From Sulfurovum sp. (GTDB lineage: Bacteria; Campylobacterota; Campylobacteria; Campylobacterales; Sulfurovaceae), in NCBI GenBank assembly GCA_021647715.1, contig JAKIUE010000006.1:1-43063 (forward strand): a stretch of DNA of 43,063 bases. The letters are read 5' to 3'. Positions 8,180-16,746 of this stretch are shown one piece after another. A program made the translations under genes and the position numbers. Below the pieces are notes generated by a model. That model was not told where the DNA came from and made no database searches. It worked only from the letters and a program-made list of their open reading frames with translations. Within the stretch, counting starts at the first letter, position 1; every line of letters begins with the position of its first letter.

Positions 8180-8848
8180 ATGTTTTTTCATTGGTTAGAA
8201 AAAAACCCATTCTTTTTCGCTGCGGGGATATCACTAGTGATCTCTTTTGCAGGATTGATAGAGATTGTTCCAAATTTTGCAAAATCAGCACAGCCGTTGG
8301 TGGATATGAAGCCACGTACAGTGCTTGAAATTGCCGGTAAAAATGTTTACATGAAAGACAATTGTATGTCATGTCACTCACAAATGATTCGTCCATTTAA
8401 ATCTGAGACAGATCGTTATGGTGATTACTCACTTTCTGGTGAGTATGCCTATGATAGACCATTTCTTTGGGGTTCAAAAAGAACTGGGCCAGACCTACAC
8501 CGTATAGGTAACTATCGTACGACAGATTGGCATGAGGCGCATATGTTGAATCCTCCTAAGATTGTACCAGGCTCTATTATGCCAGCGTATGATCATCAGT
8601 TTGAAAATGAAGCAGACCTTGATACAGCCTATGCTGAAGTGGTAACTGTAAAAAATGTTTTCCATACACCGTACGGTCCTGAGATAAAAAAAGGACAAGC
8701 TGCATGGGATGCACATAAGCCAAAAGTTCTTGAAGATGCAAAAAAGATTGCAGCTGATATGAAAGATGAGAGAGTAAAATCTGCCATTGCTGAAGGTAAA
8801 GTACCTGAAGTTGTAGCACTTATTGCTTACTTAAATAGCTTAAAATAG
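8180..8848 (+). CDS. ccoO: cbb3-type cytochrome c oxidase subunit II (mono-haem cytochrome c)
   Basis: Membrane-anchored cytochrome c that passes electrons from CcoP to CcoN. One N-terminal membrane helix (about residues 11-30) is followed by a periplasmic domain with CMSCH at 62-66. The distal Met is probably in PGSIMPAYDHQF. The RTGPDLHRIGNYRTTDWHEAHMLNPP stretch is typical of CcoO. GGGAGG (8164-8169) precedes the ATG. The gene lies between ccoN and ccoQ in the standard order. Confidence 0.96.
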   Translation: MFFHWLEKNPFFFAAGISLVISFAGLIEIVPNFAKSAQPLVDMKPRTVLEIAGKNVYMKDNCMSCHSQMIRPFKSETDRYGDYSLSGEYAYDRPFLWGSKRTGPDLHRIGNYRTTDWHEAHMLNPPKIVPGSIMPAYDHQFENEADLDTAYAEVVTVKNVFHTPYGPEIKKGQAAWDAHKPKVLEDAKKIAADMKDERVKSAIAEGKVPEVVALIAYLNSLK

Positions 8849-8856
8849 GATAAGAG

Positions 8857-9081
8857 ATGGACAGTACAGATATAGCAAATTTACAAGGATATGCAAGTTT
8901 TTTCATGACTGTATTTTTAGTGATTATGCTGTATGGGTACATCATATATCTTTATAGGTCAGAAAAAAAAGGTGAACGGGATTATGAAAAATATGGACGT
9001 ATTGCACTCGATGATGAGATAGACTCTACGCCTGTTGAAGATAAACCTGCATCTCAAAGATACAAGGATGAGGAGAAATAA
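8857..9081 (+). CDS. ccoQ: cbb3-type cytochrome c oxidase subunit IV (CcoQ)
   Basis: Small 74-residue subunit with one membrane helix (FFMTVFLVIMLYGYIIYLY) and a polar C-terminus ending in RYKDEEK. CcoQ is needed for stability or assembly of the oxidase rather than for catalysis. The YLYRSEKKGERDYEKYGRIALDD region after the helix is the usual CcoQ pattern. Its TAA overlaps the ccoP ATG by one base (TAATG), so the two are coupled. The call depends partly on its position between ccoO and ccoP. Confidence 0.88.
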   Translation: MDSTDIANLQGYASFFMTVFLVIMLYGYIIYLYRSEKKGERDYEKYGRIALDDEIDSTPVEDKPASQRYKDEEK

Positions 9082-9971
9082 TGAATAGTTTAATGATAAA
9101 ATCATTGGTATTTTCAGCTGTACTCATGATAGCTACAGTTTATGTAGTAATGAGCTTAGATATTGATATTGCAGGTGACTCAGTAAATGCTATTACTATG
9201 GCAGGTGCCTTGGCGATTGCTGTACTTACAGGGGCAGTATCTGCGAAGTATATCAATCAAATGAAAACAGATACTGTTAGTGGTGAACTTGCAGATGAAA
9301 ACTGGGATGGAATAGGTGAATATAAAAATGAACTTCCATCAGGTTGGGCATATACATTTTTAGCAGTATTTATATGGTCCATGTGGTATGGTTTTTTTGG
9401 ATATCCCATTAACGCGTATAGTCAGATAGGTGAATACAACGAAGAAGTACTTGCTTATAAAGCAAAGTTTGAAGCAACACATAAAAATGCAGATGAAGCA
9501 ACGTTAAAAGAGATGGGTGAGTCTATTTTCTTAGTACAGTGTCAGCAGTGTCATGGTGCAACAGGTGATGGACTTTCTGGTCGTGCACAAGACTTTACTG
9601 CACGTATGAGTAAAGAACAAGTACTAGATGTGATTAACAATGGCTCAAACCAACTTGGTTATGCAATGGGTGCTATGCCTCCAGGTATGGCATCTGGCAA
9701 AGATGCAGAAGATATCGCAGCATATATTGCTGGTGGTTTAAAAGGTGATGCACCTGCTTCATATGCTGCATGTACGTCATGTCATGGAGCAGACAGTAAA
9801 GGTAACAATGGTATGGCACCTAATTTGGTAGCCTATGATGATGCACTTATTAACCATACGTTACAAAATGGTAAAAAAGGTATCATTGGTAAAATGCCGT
9901 CATTTAAGACGCTTATTACCCCTGTACAAGAAAAAGCATTGACTGTATATATACAGTCATTGGCAAATTAA
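9081..9971 (+). CDS. ccoP: cbb3-type cytochrome c oxidase subunit III (di-haem cytochrome c)
   Basis: Di-haem cytochrome c that receives electrons from periplasmic cytochrome c or the bc1 complex. Hydrophobic helices lie at about residues 7-27, 37-57 and 90-106, so the N-terminal membrane part is larger than the single anchor of short CcoP forms. Two haem sites follow: CQQCH (154-158) and CTSCH (231-235), with Met ligands likely in AMPPGMASG and GKMPSFKTL. Length is 296 residues. A clear SD precedes it within the ccoQ end. Confidence 0.96.
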   Translation: MNSLMIKSLVFSAVLMIATVYVVMSLDIDIAGDSVNAITMAGALAIAVLTGAVSAKYINQMKTDTVSGELADENWDGIGEYKNELPSGWAYTFLAVFIWSMWYGFFGYPINAYSQIGEYNEEVLAYKAKFEATHKNADEATLKEMGESIFLVQCQQCHGATGDGLSGRAQDFTARMSKEQVLDVINNGSNQLGYAMGAMPPGMASGKDAEDIAAYIAGGLKGDAPASYAACTSCHGADSKGNNGMAPNLVAYDDALINHTLQNGKKGIIGKMPSFKTLITPVQEKALTVYIQSLAN

Positions 9972-9980
9972 GGAGTTAAA

Positions 9981-10211
9981 ATGGCTGAAAATACAAACAG
10001 ATCAGTATTTGGATTTCATGGTGTTTTTGGGATTCTTATTTCGATTGTAGGACTACTTTTTATCTGGGCGGTTCTTATGTCTCAGGCAGTAGTTGTACAA
10101 CAAGCAGCTGCTAAAAAACCATATGATCCAGCACCACTAAGAGATATTAAAAATCTTAAAATGAGATCAGTAGACAATAAAAACTTTGCATTTCAAAAAA
10201 AGGATAACTAA
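9981..10211 (+). CDS. DUF4006-family small membrane protein
   Basis: A 76-residue protein with one membrane helix (about residues 12-33: GVFGILISIVGLLFIWAVLMSQ) and a periplasmic or cytoplasmic polar tail. From memory it matches the DUF4006 family that follows ccoP in Campylobacterota; the function is unknown. AAGGAG (9970-9975) lies upstream of the ATG. The stop overlaps the start of the next small gene by one base. Its constant place after ccoP suggests a role in assembly or stability of the cbb3 oxidase, which is inference. Confidence 0.8.
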   Translation: MAENTNRSVFGFHGVFGILISIVGLLFIWAVLMSQAVVVQQAAAKKPYDPAPLRDIKNLKMRSVDNKNFAFQKKDN

Positions 10212-10318
10212 TGATTAAATATATGGATAAAGTACTTATAGGTTGTTTAATTTTTGCGGCAGCTGCAGCAATATTTTTATCACTTAATAGTGAAAAATAC
10301 CTTTTATACGTAGGTTAA
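10211..10318 (+). CDS. 35-residue membrane microprotein in the cco operon
   Basis: ATG at 10211 overlaps the stop of the DUF4006 gene (TAATG), and AAAAGGA at 10198-10204 gives a good ribosome site 6 bases away. The 35 residues start MIKYMDKVLIGCLIFAAAAA, continue with a hydrophobic stretch to about residue 24, and end with SEKYLLYVG. It thus looks like a single-pass peptide. The next gene starts one base after its stop. Translation signals and tight packing on both sides make coding likely, though length alone gives no proof and I cannot name a family. Confidence 0.65.
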   Translation: MIKYMDKVLIGCLIFAAAAAIFLSLNSEKYLLYVG

Positions 10319-10319
10319 T

Positions 10320-10976
10320 ATGCATAAAGTAAAGTTACGGGTAAGCCTTTATAAAAGGCTTTTTGCCTTACTTGCTTTTATGCTCGCTCCTCTTTTACTA
10401 GATGCTACACAACTCCTCAGAAATGATTTACTAAAACTCGAAGCAGTACACATCATAGATGAAATCGGTAAAGAACTTCAAAAAACTACAGGTATACATT
10501 CTTATGTTATTGCCACCAGTGAACATTTCCCTGAGAGATTTAACCTAGTAGAGTATAGTAAGCAGTATGAAGCTAATATGAGTAGACCCTATGTTATATA
10601 TGTGTTTGCTCCCTATGCAACAATCACGAAAAAATCTGAAGTGCGAGGTAGGGTGGGAATTATCCCATCTTCTGATGAAGTTCGGGCGTTATATGATTAT
10701 GATAATGTGAGAGATGCTGGTATTAATATAGTGGCGATAAAAGATTCAAATACAGATGAAGATAAGTTTAACATAGGTGTGTTACAAGCATATTCTGTAC
10801 TTGCAGATCAAATTGCAGCTTCTAAAGATGTGAAGTTGACAAAAACCATACCTGATGAAATGGGTACGATGGTGATGATATTAAGAATACTAGTTTATAG
10901 TGGTACAGCAATATTACTTTGGATATTTGTATTAAGACCATTATGGTTGAGGAGAAAAAATGGAAACAAAGAGTAA
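10320..10976 (+). CDS. TPM-domain-like membrane protein, cco operon accessory
   Basis: A 218-residue protein with an N-terminal hydrophobic segment or signal (LFALLAFMLAPLLLDA), a periplasmic domain of about 150 residues, and a C-terminal helix (MMILRILVYSGTAILLWIFVL) followed by a basic tail (WLRRKNGNKE). The periplasmic part (VHIIDEIGKELQKTTGIHSYVI, then PYVIYVFAPY and VRGRVGIIPSSDEVRALYD) resembles the TPM fold, but this is a weak match by eye. It lies between a microprotein and ccoH and overlaps ccoH by 17 bases, so it is part of the cco operon. An assembly role is inferred from position. Confidence 0.7.
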   Translation: MHKVKLRVSLYKRLFALLAFMLAPLLLDATQLLRNDLLKLEAVHIIDEIGKELQKTTGIHSYVIATSEHFPERFNLVEYSKQYEANMSRPYVIYVFAPYATITKKSEVRGRVGIIPSSDEVRALYDYDNVRDAGINIVAIKDSNTDEDKFNIGVLQAYSVLADQIAASKDVKLTKTIPDEMGTMVMILRILVYSGTAILLWIFVLRPLWLRRKNGNKE

Positions 10977-11508
10977 AAAGACCTATTGGCCTCATATGAT
11001 AGTGGGGTTTTTATTGTTGGCATTAACGCTTAGTTTTTGGACAGTAAAATCAGCCTCATCACTGCCAGTACAAGAAGTTAATGATTATATGATGAAATAT
11101 CAGCAAGCTGATATACATATCAATGATATTTTAGAAAAAAAAGCTGCGTTTGACGCTTTGTATAACATAGAGATACTGGGTACACAAATGATGGTAATGA
11201 CGGACAATATACACTCTAATTTACCACAGCCCAATGTGATTAAACTCTCGCAAGGTAAGAATACCTTTACATATACAGTAAAAAAAAATGAAGGCAAAAT
11301 AGTAGAAGATGCAAACGTAAGTTTCTTGCTTACAAGACCACATTCACGTAAAGATGATGTGATGATAGAAAATATCTCTTTTAAAGATGGTGTCTATAGA
11401 ACCAGTGTAGATATTCAAAAAGAAGGACGTTATACACTACAGTTTCGTGCTATTATGAATGAAAATACTATAGGTTATTTACAGCTTCCTGCATATTTAA
11501 AACTTTAA
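10960..11508 (+). CDS. ccoH: FixH/CcoH-like cbb3 oxidase accessory protein
   Basis: A 182-residue protein with an N-terminal membrane helix (about residues 13-31) after YWPHMIVG, and an extra-cytoplasmic beta-rich domain. The order helix, then SSLPVQEVNDYMMKYQQADI, then an Ig-like domain with LTRPHSRKDD and a final YTLQFRAIMN strand fits FixH/CcoH, which is needed for cbb3 oxidase assembly and often lies with copper transport genes. No copper ATPase follows here. GAGGAG precedes the ATG inside the upstream gene. The operon ends at the hairpin 11517-11540. Confidence 0.75.
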   Translation: METKSKKTYWPHMIVGFLLLALTLSFWTVKSASSLPVQEVNDYMMKYQQADIHINDILEKKAAFDALYNIEILGTQMMVMTDNIHSNLPQPNVIKLSQGKNTFTYTVKKNEGKIVEDANVSFLLTRPHSRKDDVMIENISFKDGVYRTSVDIQKEGRYTLQFRAIMNENTIGYLQLPAYLKL

Positions 11509-11516
11509 TAACTGGG

Positions 11517-11540
11517 GGTGTGTCATCAAACACACCTTTT
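11517..11540 (+). terminator. Rho-independent terminator of the cco operon
   Basis: GGTGTGT (11517-11523), loop CATCAA, ACACACC (11530-11536), then TTTT. A perfect 7-bp stem 8 bases after the ccoH stop. Confidence 0.75.
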
Positions 11541-11552
11541 GAGTGATTATGT

Positions 11553-11558
11553 TATACT
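11553..11558 (+). promoter_or_regulatory. Possible -10 element just upstream of addB
   Basis: TATACT lies only 7 bases before the ATG at 11566, and there is no Shine-Dalgarno between them. If used, transcription would begin at or next to the start codon, giving a leaderless mRNA. Confidence 0.35.
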
Positions 11559-11565
11559 CTTTTTT

Positions 11566-13923
11566 ATGAATCAACTCCACATCTACCCTACATCAAGAGC
11601 CCTGAGAACCATAAGCCAAAACCATAAAACCCAAGAGGGTTTCCTCCCTACACTCATGCGTATGGATGAGTTTGAACAACGTGCTATGCTACTAGAAAAC
11701 AAAACGCAGATAGACCCTTTGCAACGTATCTTACTTTTACGTGAAGCTGCTACCTTTGATGCCTTTGAAGACCTAAAACTTGACCTCTCACTCGTGCGGT
11801 TTTTTACCAAGAGTGATGCACTGTTTAAGTTTTATGAAGAGTTAGCAGGAGAGGGGGTAGACTTTCATACTTTGGCAGAGGCAGATGCTTATGCAGAGTT
11901 TGGGAAACATCTTGAGATTTTAGAGCGCTTGTTGGAGAACTATCAGAGACTACTAGCCAAACATAGCCTGACAGATAAAGCATTCATCCCTCAAAATTAT
12001 GTCATCAATGATGGGTTTGTAAAGTCGTATGAGAGTATAGAGATACACCTAGAGGGGTATTTGAGTCACTTTGAACTAGGACTGCTAGAAAACATAGCCA
12101 AGCTCGTACCACTAAGTATACACTACACCACCAGCAAGTTTAACATCAAGATGCAAGAGCGTTTTGAAGCGATGGGCATAAAACTTCCCAACCATAGTCA
12201 CTGTCACTTTTCGCTAAGTGAGTCCAAACTCTTACAGTACGAAAAGAACAGTGAGACATTAGAAGCCAAAGTCTACGCCGTAGAAGAACGCCAAGAGCAG
12301 ATAGCTTTAGCCTTTACGCATATAGAGCAGATGGTACAATCTGGCATCAACCCTGAAGAGATAGTCCTCATCTTGCCCGATGAAAGTTTTAAAGAACACT
12401 TCACACTCTTTGACACACACAACAACCTAAACTTCGCGATGGGGTACGACTACGCTAATGGGCGTGTCTATAAGTCTTTAGAGGCACTCTATAGGTACTG
12501 GCAGAGTAGGGATGATGAGAGTAAGAAGCTTTTAGAGAGATATGGATTTAATATTGAGGCATTAGATGCATTGGCTAGTGGTAAAAAGATAAGGGTAGCA
12601 GAGTTTTTTAAACGCATAGATGATTTGGGTTTACATGATAGTCCGCTCATAGAGGGTGATAAGAAAGAGAAGTTTAATGAGAGGGTACACGAGAGGTACT
12701 TGCACTTCACCAAAGTACTAGAAACCCAAGCACTCCCCACTACAGAGTGGCTCTTTTTGTGGTTAAAGTCTCTGAGTAAAGTCACGATGGATGACGTACG
12801 TGGTGGGAAGATAACCGTCATGGGAGTCCTAGAGACCAGAGGAGTACGCTTCGAGGGCGTGGTGATAGTAGACTTCAATGAAGGCGTAGTACCTGCAAGC
12901 TCTAGTAAAGACCAGTTTCTAAACTCCTCCGTGCGAGCTTTTGCAAACCTGCCTACCAAACACGACAGAGAAGCCCTACAAAAGCAGTACTATAAACGCC
13001 TACTAGAACAAGCCAAAGAGTCCGTGATACTCTATAGTTCTTCTGATAATAAGTTGCCCTCAAAGTTCCTCTACGAACTAGGCTTAGACAAAGCAGAGCA
13101 GGTACAAGCACAGTTTGATTTGTTGTACGCTCAACCATCACAGATAAGTGAACAGGAAGACCCTGTAGTGGAAGCCTTTGATGCTACTGCTATGACATGG
13201 TCTGCCTCACGCCTAAAGACCTACTTAGACTGTAAGCGAAAGTACTACTACCGCTACATCCAAAAGCTACAAGCTAAAAAAGATGATGAGATGAACGAGG
13301 GGGCATTTCTGCATTCACTGCTAGACCACTTGCATAGAGAGAAAGATAGCTTTACTAGTGTAGAAGAGATGCAAAAAAATATAGATGTATTACTAGACAG
13401 GCTCCTACCCTTTGATGACTCACAAACAGCGTACAAAAAACTACTATGGAAGAGTAAGCTCAAAGGCTTTGTTTCTAGCCAAGTAGAGCATTTTAAGCAT
13501 GAATGGAGAGTGGTAGAGCGTGAAGCAGAGTTCCAAGGCAACATAGGTGGACTTAAGTTCAAAGGACGCATAGACCGCATAGACCAAAACCCCACCCACA
13601 CCCTAGTGCTAGACTACAAAAGTGGTAGCACTAAAGAGGCACAAAAAACCAAAAACATAGACACACTCAATGACCTACAAATGAGTATCTACTATCAGAT
13701 GCTACAAGACAAATACCAAAATATCAGCCTTGCCTTTGTCAAGCTCTTTGAGGGTGGAGAAGTAGAAGAGATAACAGCCCTTGAAGAGAAAAACGAACGT
13801 TTAGCAGATGTCATCATAGAACTCAAACAGACCAAGAGCTTTGTGGCTGAGAAAACTGAGGATTTGCAGAAGTGTAAATGGTGTGAGTTTGCTTTGATGT
13901 GTGGGAGAGGAGAGTATTTATGA
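11566..13923 (+). CDS. addB: AddB-like PD-(D/E)XK nuclease with Fe-S cluster motif
   Basis: Nuclease and inactive-helicase partner in double-strand break processing, acting with AddA to make 3' tails for RecA. The 785-residue protein opens with MNQLHIYPTSRAL, has a degenerate UvrD-like region, and ends in a RecB-type nuclease (GRIDRIDQ, then LVLDYKSGS). Four cysteines frame the nuclease, at about 556 (YLDCKRKYYYRY), 770, 773 and 779 (CKWCEFALMC), as in the Fe-S staple of AddB. I chose ATG 11566; a GTG at 11518 in the same frame lies inside the preceding terminator. The stop overlaps the next gene by 4 bases (ATGA). Family members in Campylobacterota are divergent, so orthology to AddB is by architecture. 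Confidence 0.85.
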   Translation: MNQLHIYPTSRALRTISQNHKTQEGFLPTLMRMDEFEQRAMLLENKTQIDPLQRILLLREAATFDAFEDLKLDLSLVRFFTKSDALFKFYEELAGEGVDFHTLAEADAYAEFGKHLEILERLLENYQRLLAKHSLTDKAFIPQNYVINDGFVKSYESIEIHLEGYLSHFELGLLENIAKLVPLSIHYTTSKFNIKMQERFEAMGIKLPNHSHCHFSLSESKLLQYEKNSETLEAKVYAVEERQEQIALAFTHIEQMVQSGINPEEIVLILPDESFKEHFTLFDTHNNLNFAMGYDYANGRVYKSLEALYRYWQSRDDESKKLLERYGFNIEALDALASGKKIRVAEFFKRIDDLGLHDSPLIEGDKKEKFNERVHERYLHFTKVLETQALPTTEWLFLWLKSLSKVTMDDVRGGKITVMGVLETRGVRFEGVVIVDFNEGVVPASSSKDQFLNSSVRAFANLPTKHDREALQKQYYKRLLEQAKESVILYSSSDNKLPSKFLYELGLDKAEQVQAQFDLLYAQPSQISEQEDPVVEAFDATAMTWSASRLKTYLDCKRKYYYRYIQKLQAKKDDEMNEGAFLHSLLDHLHREKDSFTSVEEMQKNIDVLLDRLLPFDDSQTAYKKLLWKSKLKGFVSSQVEHFKHEWRVVEREAEFQGNIGGLKFKGRIDRIDQNPTHTLVLDYKSGSTKEAQKTKNIDTLNDLQMSIYYQMLQDKYQNISLAFVKLFEGGEVEEITALEEKNERLADVIIELKQTKSFVAEKTEDLQKCKWCEFALMCGRGEYL

Positions 13924-16664
13924 GTTTTAAACCCTTCCTAGCCCTCTCAGCCGCCGCAGGTTCAGGTAAGACTTTTGCATTGTCTGTACGTTATATAGCA
14001 CTACTTTTTATGGGAGAGTCACCGTCAAGCATACTTGCAGCCACCTTTACCAACAAGGCAGCTGCAGAGATGCGACAGCGGGTGGTGGATTCTTTGCGTA
14101 ACTTGGGGGACAATGAAGCTTCACATAATAAGGCTTTCTTGGATGCAGTGCTAGAGCAGACGGGGCTTACGCGTGAGGAGTTGTTTGCTAGGCAGCCAGA
14201 GATATTGGCTAGGTTTTTGTCTCATAGCTCTTATATCGTGACGCTCGATAGCTTTTTTTCTGGCATCTTGCGTTCTGCTTCTTTAGAACTGGGGTTAGAG
14301 CCTGACTTTGTGACCAAGACAGAAGGCGAAGATGGGCTGGAGAAACACTTTTTAGATGAGGTGCAGGCAAATGGACTGCTCTCAAACCTAGTGAAGCTTG
14401 CTATGGATATAGAAGACAAACGCTTTGGGAAAATCTTTGATTTGATGCAGGACTTTTATAAGGTGGATCCTCTCTTGCCAAAGGTTAAAACCAAAGAGCA
14501 TTCTTTGGCACAGTGTGAAGAGGCGTGTGAAGTGTTGCGTGTGAAGATGATAAAGGCTCTCATAGACGCAGGAGCAGCGGCACGTTGCATGAAGCAGTTT
14601 GAGACCAAGAGTGTGAAAGAGCTCTTTAGTAAGTCACTTTTTGAGAAAGAGACATTGGGGGAGCATAGCTGGTACAAAAAGGTAGCCAATGACGAGATAG
14701 AGGGACTCTATGCCTATCTGAAAGTAGAACTAGCCAAATGGGCAGAAGCCAAAGAGGCGATAGTCTTGCAAAATCTCTTTGGTATCTACGACTACTACCG
14801 CAATGCCAACATCACCAATGCCAAGAGTTCAGGGGTACTGAGCTTTGATGACTTGACGTATTTTACCTATAGGTTACTGCATGAGAGCATCAGCCGTGAG
14901 TTTTTGTACTTTAAGATAGATGCGAAGTTTAAGCACATACTGCTGGATGAGTTTCAAGACACTTCTACCTTGCAGTTTTTGCTCTTGCAACCGATGATAG
15001 ACGAGATATTTGCAGGGTACGGGCAGAGTGAATTTAAGTCGTTTTTTTATGTGGGTGATACCAAGCAGTCGCTGTACCGTTTCCGTGGTGGGGTAGAAGA
15101 GCTGTTTGATAAGGTAGCCCAGAAGTACGGCGTAAAGATACTCCCTATGGATACCAACTATAGAAGCTCTAAAAACGTGGTAGAACAGGTAAACCGATGG
15201 TTCGAGCCAAATATGTTAGGTTATGTTCCACAAAAGAGCCGTGAGGGAGCAGAAGAGGGCTATGTTGAGGTGCTAGAGTCTGAAGAGCTCATAGATGAAG
15301 CAGTGGGACAAGCCAAAAGGCTGTTAGAGCTTGGGGTAGATGTGGATGACATCGCCTTTTTGGTCAGTACCAACAAAGATGGGCAGACCCTGCAAGAGGC
15401 GTGCCAGCATGAGGGCATAGAAACGCTACTAAAGACCTCTAGCTCACTCAAAAATATGCCAAAGATAGCCGCACTCGCAGCCATGACAGCGTACCTTTTC
15501 TTCGGAGAGAAGATAGACGCTCAGGCGATGTTGCTCAACGTGGGTAAAAAGCTAGAAGAGGTGGATACCTCTTGGTTCTCTGCGTTTATGTCTCCCTTGC
15601 AGGTGGTGGACAAGCTGGTGCGAGAGTTTGGGTACTTTGATGATGACTTGAATGTGCTGAAGCTCTTAGAGTTTGCCTCTAATTACACTGACATACCCAC
15701 CTTTGTAGAGGAGTTTGAGAGCTCCAACATCGCCGTGGCATCCAATACGGTACATGGTGCGAAGATTATGACTATACACGGCTCTAAAGGACTAGAGTTT
15801 GAGTATGTGATACTGCTAGACAAGCTCACACGAAAGAATAGTGACAAATCAGCCTTGCTCTACCACTACGATGACAACCTCTACATAGACAAGATACTCT
15901 ACCGTACCAAAGGCAGAGAGAATTTCGATGCTGAGTATGCACAGATAATCGAAGCACGTAAGGTCTCGGCAGCCAAAGACAGCATGAATGTACTCTATGT
16001 AGCACTCACCCGTGCAGTAGAGGGGATGATAGTCATACGCAAGCCTAAAGACTCACTCTTTGATGCACTCGCAATGTCTCCAATGAAATTGGGAACATTG
16101 GAAATGAGAAATGAGAAATTAGAAATGAGAAATGATAGTATGCTGGCTTTGCCTGCTACAGTGATAACAAACTACGGAACCCAAGAAACCCCAGAACATG
16201 AAGATGAAGAAGAGAAAGACTATGAAGCCATACTCTTTGGTACGGCATTACACTATGCCTTAGAGATGCTAGGTGGGTTTGATGAGGTGAGTTTAAAAGC
16301 CTCTATGACAGCACTGCAAAATAGATATGGACAGCAGTTGGATGATATACGGATAGCTGAGATAAAAAAGCGTGTGAGAAGTTTGATAGAAAATGCTGAG
16401 TTTCAAGCACTACTAGTAGGGGCTACTATCCGCAAGGAACAATCACTCTCTTACGAGGGAGAACTCAAGCAGATAGATTTGCTTTTGGAGTATGAGGAGC
16501 ATAATCTAGTCATAGATTATAAGAGTTCTAAGAAGTATGGCTTGAAGCATCAGAGTCAAGTGGGGTATTATAAAAAAGCTATTAATAATATCACTGGAAA
16601 ACGTACGGAGGGGATAGTGGTTTATTTGTTAAACGAGGAAATTGAGCTATTAAACTTAAAATAA
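13920..16664 (+). CDS. addA: AddA-like UvrD/RecB-family helicase-nuclease
   Basis: Superfamily 1A helicase with C-terminal nuclease, partner of the upstream gene. Motifs in order: Walker A AAAGSGKT (11-18), Walker B LLDEFQDTSTLQF, motif III YVGDTKQSLYRFRGG, motif V TIHGSKGLEFEYVILLD, motif VI LYVALTRAVEGM, and the nuclease VIDYKSSKKY near the C-terminus. The start at 13920 overlaps the addB stop by 4 bases and has GGGAGAGGAG just upstream; a further in-frame ATG at 13899 would lie inside addB. Length is 914 residues. A short tandem repeat at 16101-16135 encodes LEMRNEK twice in a region between helicase and nuclease (see findings). Confidence 0.92.
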   Translation: MSFKPFLALSAAAGSGKTFALSVRYIALLFMGESPSSILAATFTNKAAAEMRQRVVDSLRNLGDNEASHNKAFLDAVLEQTGLTREELFARQPEILARFLSHSSYIVTLDSFFSGILRSASLELGLEPDFVTKTEGEDGLEKHFLDEVQANGLLSNLVKLAMDIEDKRFGKIFDLMQDFYKVDPLLPKVKTKEHSLAQCEEACEVLRVKMIKALIDAGAAARCMKQFETKSVKELFSKSLFEKETLGEHSWYKKVANDEIEGLYAYLKVELAKWAEAKEAIVLQNLFGIYDYYRNANITNAKSSGVLSFDDLTYFTYRLLHESISREFLYFKIDAKFKHILLDEFQDTSTLQFLLLQPMIDEIFAGYGQSEFKSFFYVGDTKQSLYRFRGGVEELFDKVAQKYGVKILPMDTNYRSSKNVVEQVNRWFEPNMLGYVPQKSREGAEEGYVEVLESEELIDEAVGQAKRLLELGVDVDDIAFLVSTNKDGQTLQEACQHEGIETLLKTSSSLKNMPKIAALAAMTAYLFFGEKIDAQAMLLNVGKKLEEVDTSWFSAFMSPLQVVDKLVREFGYFDDDLNVLKLLEFASNYTDIPTFVEEFESSNIAVASNTVHGAKIMTIHGSKGLEFEYVILLDKLTRKNSDKSALLYHYDDNLYIDKILYRTKGRENFDAEYAQIIEARKVSAAKDSMNVLYVALTRAVEGMIVIRKPKDSLFDALAMSPMKLGTLEMRNEKLEMRNDSMLALPATVITNYGTQETPEHEDEEEKDYEAILFGTALHYALEMLGGFDEVSLKASMTALQNRYGQQLDDIRIAEIKKRVRSLIENAEFQALLVGATIRKEQSLSYEGELKQIDLLLEYEEHNLVIDYKSSKKYGLKHQSQVGYYKKAINNITGKRTEGIVVYLLNEEIELLNLK

Positions 16665-16697
16665 ACTGAATTTAAAAAAATATTAAGGTTATCTGGA

Positions 16698-16740
16698 TAC
16701 AATCCGTCCACAAAGAGTGAAAGCTCATATATAACAAGGA
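16698..16740 (+). promoter_or_regulatory. Promoter and ribosome site of rplM-rpsI
   Basis: TACAAT (16698-16703) is a plausible -10 element, giving a leader of about 35 bases with AAGGA at 16736-16740, 6 bases before the ATG. Confidence 0.5.
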
Positions 16741-16746
16741 ATAATC

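Noticed and set aside
11518-11565. Upstream GTG start for addB
   Set aside because: It lies inside the cco terminator hairpin and would add 16 residues not expected before the MNQLHIYPTSRAL start.
11566-16664. Different codon look of addB-addA compared with the respiratory operons
   Set aside because: The shift towards C-ending codons could reflect low expression rather than gene transfer; I cannot measure it reliably by eye.
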